Below are positions 20,649 through 31,465 of a DNA stretch of 64,000 nucleotides, one piece after another. The notes beneath the pieces are model-generated. The model saw only the letters and a program-made list of their open reading frames with translations, was not told the origin of the DNA and ran no database searches. The DNA comes from Cordilura impudica (Eukaryota > Arthropoda > Insecta > Diptera > Scathophagidae): assembly GCA_963682025.1 (NCBI GenBank), contig OY821521.1, positions 49,955,307-50,019,306 of the forward strand, written 5' to 3'. Position 1 is the first letter of the stretch. Every line of letters begins with the position of its first letter. A program made the position numbers and the translations under genes.

Positions 20649-21624
20649 ATAAGAGTAGAATATAAAATACACAGTTTAGTTAAGAACATTGTAATCTGTT
20701 AAATTTACATTTATATTTAAAAATTTTTTTGTTGGATATACTAAACGAAAGTACATGGGACGTTGGATTTTTTTACAAATATTTAAGTAACATTATTAAT
20801 ATTGTTGTTTAGAATTATTTTAGAATTGTTTAATGTTGACATGTATGGAAAATTGTTTTTCTTTCTAAATCATTCGGGCTCATTATCGCCAGCAATTTTT
20901 GACAATGTGAAGATTGAGACAAATTGAAAACGTCTGTTAAATTAATAAGGGCCGTATGCAAAAAAAATTAAAGTTTACTTAAAAAATTTTGTATGAAAAA
21001 CATACAATAAAGTCTACTTGAAGTACACTTTAATTTTTTTGCAGACTCTATGCAACCACATCTCCCTATGAATAAACTGATTAACAAATCGAAGAGCTCT
21101 GAAAATATTCATCTATAAGCGTTTTTTTAAGAGTCATAATCTTTCGAATGCTCTAAAAGAAATTATTGTATACATGCTCAGCTTTCGCTGTTTCTAGAAA
21201 CACTTCCTAAACAAATATATTTTTTAAAACAACACAATTTTTTTCTATTTAATACCCTTATTTCGTTATGATATCGTTTGCCAAATTTATCCAACTGTGT
21301 AGGAATCATCTTTCATGTGCAATATTTTAAAATATTAATACTTTAGCATGGTGACAGGACAATAACAGAGATAAGCTGGCTTTAATATGCGTCAAATAAA
21401 TTGATAATTGTGAACCCACACAAGTTGGCATGACCAACTAAACGACAGACTTGCCAGATACTTCTTAGCGTTTTGGCCAAATGAGTATGAAAAAAATCTC
21501 CACAATTATAGAAAAAACTATTCTCGTTATTACAAAGAGAAGGATTTATGTATTTATTTATGTTTTCTTAACCGAACCTGAAATATTTAACTATTTCAGG
21601 TGTTGCAACTAAATGACTCGATAG
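20649..21624. other. AT-rich sequence with one hairpin, no gene recognised
   Basis: Apart from the inverted repeat at 20957-21043 I see no element ends, exons or shared repeats here. Confidence 0.5.
20957..21043. repeat. Perfectly nested inverted repeat (hairpin)
   Basis: Outer arms TGCAAAAAAAATTAAAGTTT and its near-complement ending TTTAATTTTTTTGCA flank an inner TTGTATG-AAAAA-CATACAA. The whole 87 bp can fold into one hairpin. It may be a tiny MITE or an RNA structure; no target duplication was identified. Confidence 0.7.
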
Positions 21625-22000
21625 GCAACAGACTCCAGCCCACGAAATTAGAGCGCAAATTCTAGGAAATTTTATTTTTTCATTAAATAAAGACCCTAAA
21701 AGTATGCTTATCAATTATAGTCAACTCACAAATCAACACAAAAACAAACTCATTTTTATTACAAACACATTAACAAATTTAATAAACACACACATAGCAT
21801 TGTATAATTTTATGTATGTGTTAGTGGCAACTTTAAATGCAATTTACTTAAAATAAAGGAAAAAATTTAAAAATCTGTAAATCTGCAAAACGGCTAAAAA
21901 GAAATACCTTTCAAATAATATACGTTTGGTCAAAATCGGGATAAAACGGTAGAACAAAATATCGGACACAAGAAATCGCCTAGCCTATTAATATTACAGA
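21625..22000 (-). mobile_element. non-autonomous Helitron, copy 3 (3' terminus mutated)
   Basis: Reverse-oriented member of the 4747 family: the plus strand ends ATTAATATTACAGA|T. At the other end the expected CTAGCAG has decayed to GCAACAG. About 376 bp. Confidence 0.75.
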
Positions 22001-22071
22001 TGTATATCTAAATCTTGTGGCAGACACAAGATTCCAAAATTAATTTTCTTCAAAAAATTATTATATTCGGC

Positions 22072-22432
22072 TAAGCCGAATCTTTGATACCCTCCACCTG
22101 GATTTTACGCTGACATTAATATCCAGGTTTATTGAACTATTTCTAACAAATGTAAACAAGGTATTTGAAAAAGTAAACAATTGGATGAGGTGTCTCCATA
22201 TTTTAGGACATATCTTGGCATCATTTTGGCTCGATTTACCCCATTTTAAACACCAACCTGCTCGAAATATTGACAAACAATATTATTATAAGTTTACCCC
22301 GGTACATGCTTTATTTGACGGACAGACGAATGGACCGATAGACGGACATCTCAATATCGCCTCGAAATGTTATAAGGATCAAGAATATATACGTTACACA
22401 CGGAACGACAAACTGATATATGCCCTCTAATA
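22072..22432 (+). mobile_element. Y-type mini-me/DINE-like element, short copy
   Basis: Begins with the palindrome TTCGGCTAAGCCGAA and CTTTGATACCCTCCACCTGG, has a degenerate GACGGACA block at 22317-22350, and ends TATGCCCTCTAATATG. It has no 7-bp array. About 360 bp and non-coding. Confidence 0.7.
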
Positions 22433-22454
22433 TGAAACAGTATTAATATTGATA

Positions 22455-25250
22455 AAAATTTGAATATGTTTCTATATCAAAAATATGTTACTGGAAAAGC
22501 CCTTCATAAGCTTGTGGACATCATCAACAAAAACGCTCTGGGTAAAGAAACGCACCATGAGGTCCTTTTTAGATATACGTAGAAGGGGCTTTCAATAAAA
22601 TGTACCGGCATTATCTATTCCAGCTGTAAGTTCTGGAATCATCTGACTGATCGCAAATTTGCTATCAATAGGATAACATGTGTGGTGGAAACATGTGTTA
22701 CATCGCGATTCTTAAATACAGGGCAACTACTTTTTTGGAATATAGCCTGAAACTCAATGCTATACTCCTTATAGGAATATACTCATATACGCAAATGACG
22801 TGGCTATAATCGTAATTGGTAAATTTCTATATACACTAAGGAACATTTTACAAGGTGGTCGAAAATTTATCAACATATAAGTTTTTTTTTGTTTTTGATA
22901 TTTGCGAAGAAACAGATACCGCAACCATCTCGACAAGTCATTGAAAGCTATACTCCTGAAGAACGCAGAATACTTATGACTACTTTCTTTATGGAACAAT
23001 TCGTCAGAAATGTTGGTGTAACAAGAATTTCGACGACAGCACGTGACAGAAGAGGCACCGGAAGTTTTGGTGGTGCTCGCTTCGGTGAAATTATAACGAT
23101 TCATGTTAAAGATATAGTAAAACAATAAAGTGTTCTTGTTCTTTCCACAAGAAAGTATAACATTCCTACTGTCGACCTTATTTCTCTTGAACGTACTGAA
23201 ATCATGTTCTCTGATGTTCAGCTTCTAGATAGGAGCTGCACTTCGGACAAACCATCAATGTATGGGCGAAAAAGGCTTTATATTGCGTAAAACAACTGTA
23301 ACAAGTAAGAATATTATAGTCAGTCTACACCGACTATACGATACCTATACCATGGTTTAGAGACCCAATTTCTTCGGTCCAACTAATTGGATATAGAAAA
23401 TAAGCATAAACCAAATTTGAGTGGCATTGTTATTAATTTTTTTTGGCTGCAGATATGAAAAAGTTCATATCGGGTGCTATATTTATATGGGGACTAGGTC
23501 GAAAAACAGACCTATCCTGACCATATTTGGTAAAGTCACTTATTTTTTGCAAAAACTTATACAAACCAAATTTGAGAAAAATCTGTGCAATATTTTTGTT
23601 TTTTGATACATTTAAGTGAAGATCGGGAAGCAGCTCTATATGGGGCCTATGACTAAGAATTATCCTATAGGCATTATTTTTGGACTACTGATTAATGGAT
23701 ATCATAAACACATACAAACCCAATTTGACTGAGATCTATATGATAATTAGGATCTTATAGCAATTTATGTCGATTTCACAGGGGTTATTTGTATGGGGAC
23801 TAGGTCTGAACATGGACTGATAACATTCAATAACGTTCATTCTATGGCTGATAAAAGCTTATATACCAAATTTCATCGAAATATATTCATATTTGCGACC
23901 TGTAGTTTTATTACAAGGTTTACATGGACACACAGACGGACGGACAGACGGACGGACATCGCTAAATCTCCTCAGAAAGTGATTCTGAGTCGATCGGTAT
24001 TATAAAAGATGGGTCCAGGTCAAATATTTTTGGTAGTTACAAACAGCAGCACAAAATCATCATACTCAAACCACGTAGTGGTATAGGCTATAAAAATGCC
24101 ATTGGAAAATGATGAGCCTTTAATCCGCGTGACGCTCACTGGATCTATATCGGTTATTAGAACAATTATGTTGTATGGAATCATCATATGCTGCCCTTCT
24201 TACAGAGATTTACTGCTATGCATATTACTGGATCCCTGCATAGTAATCCATCGGATCCAGTGGATATCTGATGCTACCATATATATTAGGGAAGAAATAT
24301 GCAGCCGCATCGTCCACCTGGATAAGAAGCACACTATTCGTTGAGTGTCCTAGGGTGAAACTGTACAACTGGAATATTCCATTGAACCTGAATTATACAA
24401 ATAACTTATTCCAATGACATTATATTCCTCTTATATCTATAGGGAATCGTGAAATGGTAGGACCTTAGGTAGCAAACCTTACATAACCTTTTAAACTGAT
24501 GCATCGAAACTAAATAATCAAGTTAAATTTCGGAGTTTACTCAAAGCAGCTTTGATTAAGTTGGGCTCGAACACTACCAGAGCATTGTGCCGTATATCAG
24601 ATAGAGATAATGGCTTTAAAAACAATTGCTAATTGCTGAGACAGTTAAGATGAGATTAACTCCGACAGTCAAGCATATTGTTCCTGTAAACCCAAATTGT
24701 AAAACTCGACTAACGCACGTCATTAAATGAGTTGACCAATCAGTGAGTTATACGACTAATATAGGTGCGAGGCCGCAGAAACATTACAGGGAATTCAAAG
24801 ACCTATGAGCTGGTAAGACACAGAATTGGAATGTGTTCTTACTGGCCAAACAACTTACAAGCTTCTGCTTCGACTTTCACCGCTGGGAATATCAAATATG
24901 GGCTAATGGATTAACCTGTAGCATTTCTAAGCAGATTCGGCCATGTTTGAGCAAAAAGCGTACAAATGTACTATTATCTTTACACAGGTAGGTTATTTCA
25001 ACATTAGATGGGGTAAAAGCCGGAGACAGGGAGACATTCTGAACGTGTTAAGGTCTCATCAAACGATTTCTATAGAAATTGTATCGATGCATAAGAAGTA
25101 GAGGCTATCGAACGTTTTCTCTTAAATGTTCTCTGTTCTCTAAACTGAGTTTATTTTTATCCCTAATGTTGCATGACCTAACTGATCCTCCGGATACTTA
25201 ACAGCTAAATAAAAAACCCAGGGGAACACCTATTCATGCCATGATATAAC
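22455..25250 (+). pseudogene. Decayed non-LTR retrotransposon ORF2 (RT to RNase H region)
   Basis: Frames broken by many stops keep RT-like features: a degraded YANDVAII-type catalytic box near 22795, NGKFLYTLRNILQGG-like sequence after it, TRKYNIPTVDLISLE near 23145, and beyond a type-2 insertion CKNAIGK and ITGSLHSNPSD (~24090-24260). RNase H-like LTDASK follows near 24500. This is the order of jockey/I-like ORF2 proteins. The copy is interrupted by a type-2 element (23302-24091) and by an unexplained ~250-bp stretch (22875-23128) with a 79-codon frame I do not recognise. The first ~490 bp recur at 30419-30907. Dead. Confidence 0.65.
23302..24091 (-). mobile_element. Type-2 mini-me/DINE-like element, full length
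   Basis: Reverse orientation: AAGTAAGAATATTATAGTC, the GTCTACACCGAC palindrome, a GACGGACGGACAGACGG block near 23935, ending at CCACGTAGTGGTATAGGC. About 790 bp. Removing it rejoins the RT reading (…TGT|AAAAATGCCATTGGA, Cys-Lys-Asn-Ala-Ile-Gly), so both ends are fixed within a few bases. Confidence 0.8.
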
Positions 25251-25419
25251 AACGGACCTCAAGTTGTGATACGTAGTCGGATCAATAAATCCGTGATTTA
25301 TTTAGCTTTCTTCTAGCTCAATACTTTTTGTGCCACGTTCATCCAATTTGTTTTGATCCTTACCAGGAAACAGGATGTCTCAAAGTCCTCAAAATTTATA
25401 TTTTTGATCAATAAATCAC

Positions 25420-25511
25420 CAGGTAGGTAAGTAGGTAGCGTGCTCGCCTATCATGCGGGGGTCGTGGGTTCGATTCCCACCAGAGCCTTTGGTCTGTCAC
25501 TGCAAAAAAAA
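25420..25511 (+). ncRNA. tRNA-related SINE head, copy 1
   Basis: An A-box-like TAGCGTGCTCG and a consensus B box GGTTCGATTCC are correctly spaced. A 5-bp anticodon-type stem (CTCGC/GCGGG) frames a 7-base loop CTATCAT. The anticodon arm resembles tRNA-Gly or tRNA-Asp. No acceptor stem pairs, and an A run follows, so this is a SINE head, not a tRNA gene. Pol III could recognise it. Confidence 0.75.
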
Positions 25512-25625
25512 GCTTTCTTCTAGCTCAATACACTTTGTGCCACGTTTCTCCAATTTTTTTTATCCTTACCAGGAAACAGGATGTCTCAAAGTCCTCTAAA
25601 TTTATATTTTTGATCAATAAATCAC

Positions 25626-25717
25626 CAGGTAGGTGAGTAGGTAGCGTGCTCGCCTATCATGCGGGGGTCGTTGGTTCGATTCCCACCAGAGGCTTTGGTC
25701 TGTCGCTGCAAAAAAAA
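25626..25717 (+). ncRNA. tRNA-related SINE head, copy 2
   Basis: Nearly identical to copy 1 (few differences, for example GTCGTTGGTTCGATTCC) with the same A/B boxes and A-rich tail. It lies 206 bp downstream. Confidence 0.75.
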
Positions 25718-25825
25718 GCTTTCTTCTAGCTCAATACACTTTGTGCCACGTTTCTCCAATTTTTTTATCCTTACCAGGAAACAGGATATCTCAAAGTCCT
25801 CTAAATTTATATTTTTCACCAATGA

Positions 25826-26060
25826 ATTCATCGTTGGTGCTAGATATCTTTCCGCTAACCCTTTTCTATTGAAAATAGTCATTGGGTGACTAAATCTGAA
25901 GGATATGGTAGATTTTCCAATTATGGAATTTTTCCATGGAGAATACAGATGTCTTCACCCGTACATGGTCTTGTTGAAAAAGCACTTTCTTGGTCAAATG
26001 TAGTCGTCTTTTTTAATCGTCTTTGAATCTGTTCAATAAGTCTGAATTTGCCTCGTATTT
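25826..26060 (-). pseudogene. Mariner-like transposase remnant
   Basis: Minus-strand frames give a weak FQQDHVR-type match to the mariner QQDNARPH box and a KFHNWKIYH segment upstream of the C-terminal fragment duplicated at 25304-25825. Many stops. Weak evidence, supported mainly by order. Confidence 0.4.
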
Positions 26061-26198
26061 CCGATAAGCCCACCTTGCCCATTTTTGAATAGCTGAATAA
26101 CTCGAGCTTAATGACAAACCTTTGTCAAAATTTTACAGTATTCCATTAACAGATGGCAGTAGCAGTGTTCGCCAATTGCGTGAAATATGCGTGAACAC

Positions 26199-29100
26199 TA
26201 GGGTGCGCCTTGCTTATATGGGCCAAAATTTTTTGTGACATTTGGATCGTAACTTCCCCTAGAAATGTTCTCCTTTTATGTCTATGCAGCAAGCTAATAT
26301 ATTTTTAAGTGGATCATAATGTACTATTTGGTGATAAATTTGAATCTGTCAGCAAAATAAAAATAACACATCAACTTTTTAAGTTATTTTATTTTTTCTT
26401 GGAAAATATGTATGTTTAGGAAAAGAAAGCAAATCTGAAAATGTTATAACCATTCTGCTTTAGGAAAATATTTTAAATAATCCAATGTTTTCACAATTAG
26501 TAATTCAACATAAAAACTTATACTACAGTAAAACCTCCCAATGCAGACATTATAATTTTATAGAAAACTAATAAGGTTTAAAAAAAAATTTATTTTTTTA
26601 AGATCACGTTATATTTTTATTTTTTTAATTATTGAACACAGAAATTTAAACACAGAAATTTTTAAATGTATTTTTTATTTTTAAATATATAACTCATATT
26701 TAATAAAATTTTTATAATTAATCATTTTTATACTTTATTTTATTTAATTTAATAGTGTTGATTTGGTTGTATTAGGATATTTTTTTCTATAATCTGCAAC
26801 AATTTGCTTTATTAGTTGCTTCTCTTCTTCGTCTCGTGACAAGACTTGATTAAAGTCTTCCATTAGTTTGACTGCCCGTTCTGCAGTGTCATTACAACTT
26901 TCAGTTTGCTTACTATACCCAAACCAATATTGTAACAGGTGTCATTCTTCCATTCTTCTGGTTCTTTCTTAAGAAAATCCGTTGGAATAGAAAATCTTTT
27001 AAAAAAAATTTAAACTTTTTGCGAGATAAAATCTTCAATATTTTTATCGATGCACTACTGGCTTATGTGATGGGAAAGAATTGTAAATTTATTGTTGCCA
27101 CTTTCATTAGGTTGATTTAAAGCAGCTTCCATAAGTTTTTTTCTTTTATAAGAAATTTGATCATCGAAAAAAGCCAGCGCTGCAGATTCTGGTGATAAAT
27201 ACCATAAATGATTGCAGAATTTCCGTAATAATTCTCAACTTAGATTTTCATCAATTAAACTATAATCCAAGCTTTTAAATATATTTTTACTATAAAAATA
27301 CATATGTCTCTAATACCATTCTTCTCAGAGTCAGTCAAAATAAACTCTTCCCGAAATAAAAATATTTTTAAACTATACACTGCCTTGGACATCCACCGGG
27401 CATGGTGAAAGGCTCTTGGCATTTTAAAAGTGAACTTTGGAACTACCCCTCCAAGAAAAACTATAGCCAATTGAAGAAGTTCCTTGTAATCATCTCGTGG
27501 TTGCTTTTCTTTTAGATTATTTAATGCAAACTCAATTAGCTCTGTTGTATTGACAAGTATATTTTTTACGTGCTGATCTTCAATTCCAGATTTAAAATTA
27601 TTTTTATTTAATTTAATCCAACCATTTCTAAATCTATGAAATAGTGTGACACTTGGGCCAGAAGACTTTTGATGTTTTTCATCAAAAACGCTCCGTAAAA
27701 GTATTTCGAATATGTGATGACGGCACGAAAAATATATGAGATCTTTATCTAATCTTTGCTCTAAAAGTACGCATGCGCCTTTTATTCGTCCTAAGTTGGA
27801 TGCTGTAGTATCGCAGCAAAGAGCTTCTACCTATTCTAGATCCCATTCTTTCAGTAAATTACAGAAGGCAATGGCCTGTTCCTCTTCCGTGCCTGCACTA
27901 ATTGCTGGAATCCCAAGTAACTGCTCAGTTCCATTAAAAGATATAACTACAGGCAGACGATCAACGTGTTCTTTACCCATCAACGATGGCAAAATTTTAC
28001 CATCCCAATGAACAGTTATTGCTGGAATTTCTGTGTTTTTAAATGCATCTTGAATTTGTTTACCTGTTTCATATAGAAATTGTGTACGACATCGGCGTAT
28101 TGAAGTTGCGTTTATCACAAAATCGTTTACGTCGTGTTTCACAGCTAAAGCAGTTGCCATAAGGATTCGGACTGCATCGCGATCACTTATTTTACATTTA
28201 TCTAATACTGATGACAAGTTTTGGTTTAATAAAATTATGACGAACTCGCTTTTTTGTTAAACTGCTTGGTCCCGGTTCATCTTTGGGATTTTCAATTCTA
28301 TTTAGATCAAGATGTTCAAAGGCTTCCTCATCACTTGATTCGGAGTCCAAATTCTCGAACTCTTCTGAAATTTTTTTTAGAAAATATATCAATTCAACAA
28401 TTTTCTGTATAATCATAATATTATTTTTTATTTTAAAATCTTTGTAATATCCCAGCGAAACTTGTAACGATATAGAAATTGAAAGTTGTAACTACTTATT
28501 TTTAAATATTTACTTAACTAATTACTTTAACACGTGGAGGTAATTATTGGTAATGATATATCATTACTAGAAATGATATAAGTTATGGCTTGTTTGCCAA
28601 AGTTATGCTGGGATACTCATAACCCATTATAATTCTTTTACATACCTTTCAAACCGGCTTCATATTTCTCACGAAAACGATGTTTTTTTCTTGTCGAAGG
28701 GCTCTTCTTTCTTCTTTTTTTTTGCTAAGAAACAGTCACTACCTATCATTGAACCAGGTCTTCCTTTTTTTTCTTTGATTTATCAAAAATAACTTGTCTT
28801 CTTCTATATTCATCATATCTAGGGCATTGGCATGAGCGATATCAAACAAATCATCAAATTTTTCTGAGAAATCTCTCTCACGTTTTTCCTGCAATAATGT
28901 TCGCTAGCAATTTTTCTGTAACTTCTTCCATCCAAGGTTTAAACTCTCAACTTTTAAAACGCATTTCTCAACAGCTCTAGTGGGAATTCGTGCTTTATTC
29001 CATAACACATCTATTTCTTTTACGACAAGGGAAGCACTTGGTCGCAGTTCTAGTTTTACTTTGCGCATATTGTAAAATAATACACGCAAAACTTGCGCAT

Positions 29101-29921
29101 TGGATGGTAATTTAGCACAGATAATTTCGCTTACATCATAATCAAGAAGAAATAACTTTTCTTGTCCTCTTGTATTCATATTTTCTTTTAACTTTTTTAT
29201 ATTCACTATATTATTACAAATTTTAAATTTATTCTGATATTTGTTTCAATTTTTTACTTTAATATTCACACTGACTAGAGTAGAAATATCCGCAAGTCCA
29301 ATAACTAACCTGTGTAATAACTAACAATGAATATTATATAATCAAAAAGATTTCATTCTTATTTGTGCATTTCCCGTTTTATGTAGTAAAGAGTTTGCGT
29401 TGTTTAAAAAAAATGGTTTTAACTAATTGTAACTTTTTCGAAAAATTTGTTCTCGTAATAGAGTTGCCAGACTTTGATTGTTAATGTTTTAGTTTTTAAT
29501 ACACTTTTTTTTAACTTATTGACAATTTATTTTCCATAAAAAATGGTTTATGTTGTTTTTAATAAAAAAAAAATGGTTTGAGTAGTTACTTTTTCAAAAG
29601 TAATTTTATTTCTCTTAAATATTAAAATGGCATAATTAAAAAAGCTGATGTGTTAAGATAATTTAATTTACATATTCGGATTCAGAACACTAGCTTCACC
29701 TTAAAATAGTTCAGTTTGTTGCATAGGCTTACCCCATAATTAACATTTGTGCAAATTTTATATAAATTTTTTGGATTTTAAAAACTTTAGGGCGGATGAT
29801 CCACGCCTTCCCGATATCCGATCGAATTTATTTTTTGCACACTGTATTTTTTCACTAACGAGAACATTTCCAGGGCGAGTTACGATACAATTTCGCAAGT
29901 TTAAAAATAAGGCGCACCCTA
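26199..29921 (-). mobile_element. 3.7 kb DNA transposon with 8-bp target duplication (hAT-like ends)
   Basis: Inverted ends TAGGGTGCGCCTT, with a second conserved inverted block about 45-80 bp in (ATCGTAACT...GAAATGTTCTC), flanked by perfect GTGAACAC on both sides (26191-26198 and 29922-29929). TAGGG ends and an nTnnnnAn octamer fit the hAT superfamily; P-type elements also make 8-bp duplications. The minus strand carries a broken transposase of a family I recall only as uncharacterised arthropod proteins. Superfamily therefore uncertain. Confidence 0.8.
26745..29206 (-). pseudogene. Transposase of the 3.7 kb element, broken
   Basis: Minus strand from the ATG at 29206: an N-terminal ~100 codons, then after a frame change LLQEKRERDFSEKFDDLFD and a RKKRKTW region. 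A possible intron follows (donor AAGGTATGT near 28645, acceptor ATTTCAG near 28378). Next come an acidic DSESSDEEAF segment, DKCKISDRDAVRIL, VHWDGKILPSL, LCCDTTASN, HHARWMSKAVYSLK and near the end SPESAALAFFDD and RAVKLMEDFNQ. A TAG near 27832 and at least three frameshifts inactivate it. WDGK and CCDTTAS look like conserved acidic positions of an RNase H-fold enzyme, but I cannot name the family. Roughly 700 residues when whole. Confidence 0.65.
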
Positions 29922-30208
29922 GTGAACACGCATTGAAAATCTATTTCACCCCTCAGAATTACCCCCATGCATACATTTTCACGCATCGGCAGATCATGAT
30001 TAAATATTTAAAAATCAATTCCAACTCCGATTAATCGCCGACACTTCGATAATCTCAGTGTCCCACTGCGCATGCGTGACTTTTACCTAAATCCGTCTAG
30101 TAATGATTCGTCGCGGTCTTATTCCTAGCTAGTACGCATGTGCGATTCTCATCTCTAGAGCCACCAAGACTGGTTCTCGGCGTGTTCTTTTGTGCAAATA
30201 TTAGAGAA

Positions 30209-31463
30209 AATGGGCAAAGAGCCTGGAAAATATTTAACAGCATTTTTGGATGAGATGAAAGAAAAAATAGTTTCTACAGGGACATAAAAATTTCTTCCAA
30301 TATCCTATCACAAAATAGTTTCCAGAAAGGAAAAGACGTTTTTTTATGCACCCTGGTAAAGAACCTTTATAAACGGTTTGACGATGACACCATTGAAACA
30401 TTTTTAAATTTCGACTTTGAATATGTCTCTATAGCAAAAAAAGTTACTGGAAAAGCCCTTCATAAGCTTGTAGACATCATAACAAAAACGCTCTGGGTAA
30501 AGAAACGCACCATGAGGTCCTTTTTAGATATACGTAGAAGGGGCTTTCAATAAAAGGTACCGACATTATGTATTCCAACAATAAGTTCTGGAATCATCTG
30601 ACTGATCGCAAATTTGCTGTCAACAGGATAACATGTGTGGTGGAAACATGTGTTACATCGCGATTCTTAAATACAGGGCAACTACTTTTTTGGAATATAA
30701 CCCCAAACTCAATGCTATACTCCTTATAGGAATATACTCATGTATGTAAATGACGTGGCAATAACCATAATTGGTAAATTTCTATATACACTAAGGAACA
30801 TTTTACAAGGTGGTCGAAAATGTATCAACCTATATGTTCCTTTTTTTTTTTTTGATATTTGTGAAGAAACAGATACCCCATAGATCTCGAAAAATCATTG
30901 AAAGCTAGCGATGTCCACACTGGTAAAGAACCTTTACAGACGGTTTGACGATGACAACATTGAAACATTTTTAAATTTCGACTTGGTGTTAAACCCGTCT
31001 GCTCCTCCATCAAATAAATCTGTTGATGAAGCCATGGATATTTTAATGAAAATATATTGCAATAAAGAACTATACCCTATATATAGTAGCATTCTCCCTA
31101 AACAGGATAAGTTGCAGAATGAATGGTATGAAATGAAATTTGTGTTAGAAAAATACAGGGCCACAATGGACATTCAAAAAATTTTGCAAGTTGATTTGCA
31201 TGTCAAATGAGCTGGGATATGCTGAGGATGAGGAGTGCATGTATGCAGAGTACATGAAATAGTTAATGATTGCAGCTTGCGAAAGAGGATTTTCATGCGA
31301 AACACGTATAAAGAGTGATAAGCGAGCCAGACTTGATGATAAACATGTGTAAATCCTTTCAAGGACTTCTTGCGAAGGCCCCGATTTTTATTTGAGTAAA
31401 GAAAATGATGTTGTTAAATGTGACATGGATTTCGCTACTGCTGAAAAAAGTGGACACAAAAAG
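30209..31463 (+). pseudogene. hAT/ZNF862-like transposase C-terminal pseudogene
   Basis: Broken plus-strand frames read LYRRFDDDNIETFLNFD, then a helical W-containing region, and at 31275 AACERGFSCETRIKSDKRAR. The last is the hAT C-terminal dimerisation motif (ERGFS..NRIKT..R..L). The frame continues LSRTSCEGPDFYL and stops. A ~490-bp RT-like insert at 30419-30907 separates two copies of the LYRRFDDD segment. No start or inverted ends were found, so this is a 5'-incomplete remnant. Confidence 0.65.
30419..30907 (+). mobile_element. Non-LTR RT fragment inserted in the hAT pseudogene
   Basis: Starts GAATATGTCTCTATAGC and ends ATCATTGAAAGCTA; similar along its length to 22455-22955. It encodes the same broken RT segment (VNDVAITI, GKFLYTLRNILQGG). 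It is flanked by ~65-bp direct repeats of hAT sequence with only about three differences. Confidence 0.7.
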
Positions 31464-31465
31464 TA

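Larger units (their letters stand above)
25304..25825. repeat. Tandem M-S-M-S-M block: mariner fragment alternating with tRNA-related SINE
   Basis: Units of 207, 206 and ~109 bp start at 25304, 25511 and 25717. Each starts with a ~112-bp fragment that, on the minus strand, encodes a mariner-like C-terminus (RIKKLEKRGTKCIELE). The first two then run into a tRNA-related head and an A-rich tail. The third continues into mariner sequence without the SINE. Either the SINE entered once and the block duplicated, or unusually long duplications were made at insertion. Confidence 0.8.

Noticed and set aside
22889..23128. 79-codon frame between RT fragments
   Set aside because: No recognisable family, starts in a poly-T run shared with 30840, and the opposite strand is equally open. 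Not called as a gene.
25437..25490. Functional tRNA gene
   Set aside because: A and B boxes and anticodon stem are present, but no acceptor stem pairs and an A-rich tail follows; a SINE head explains it.
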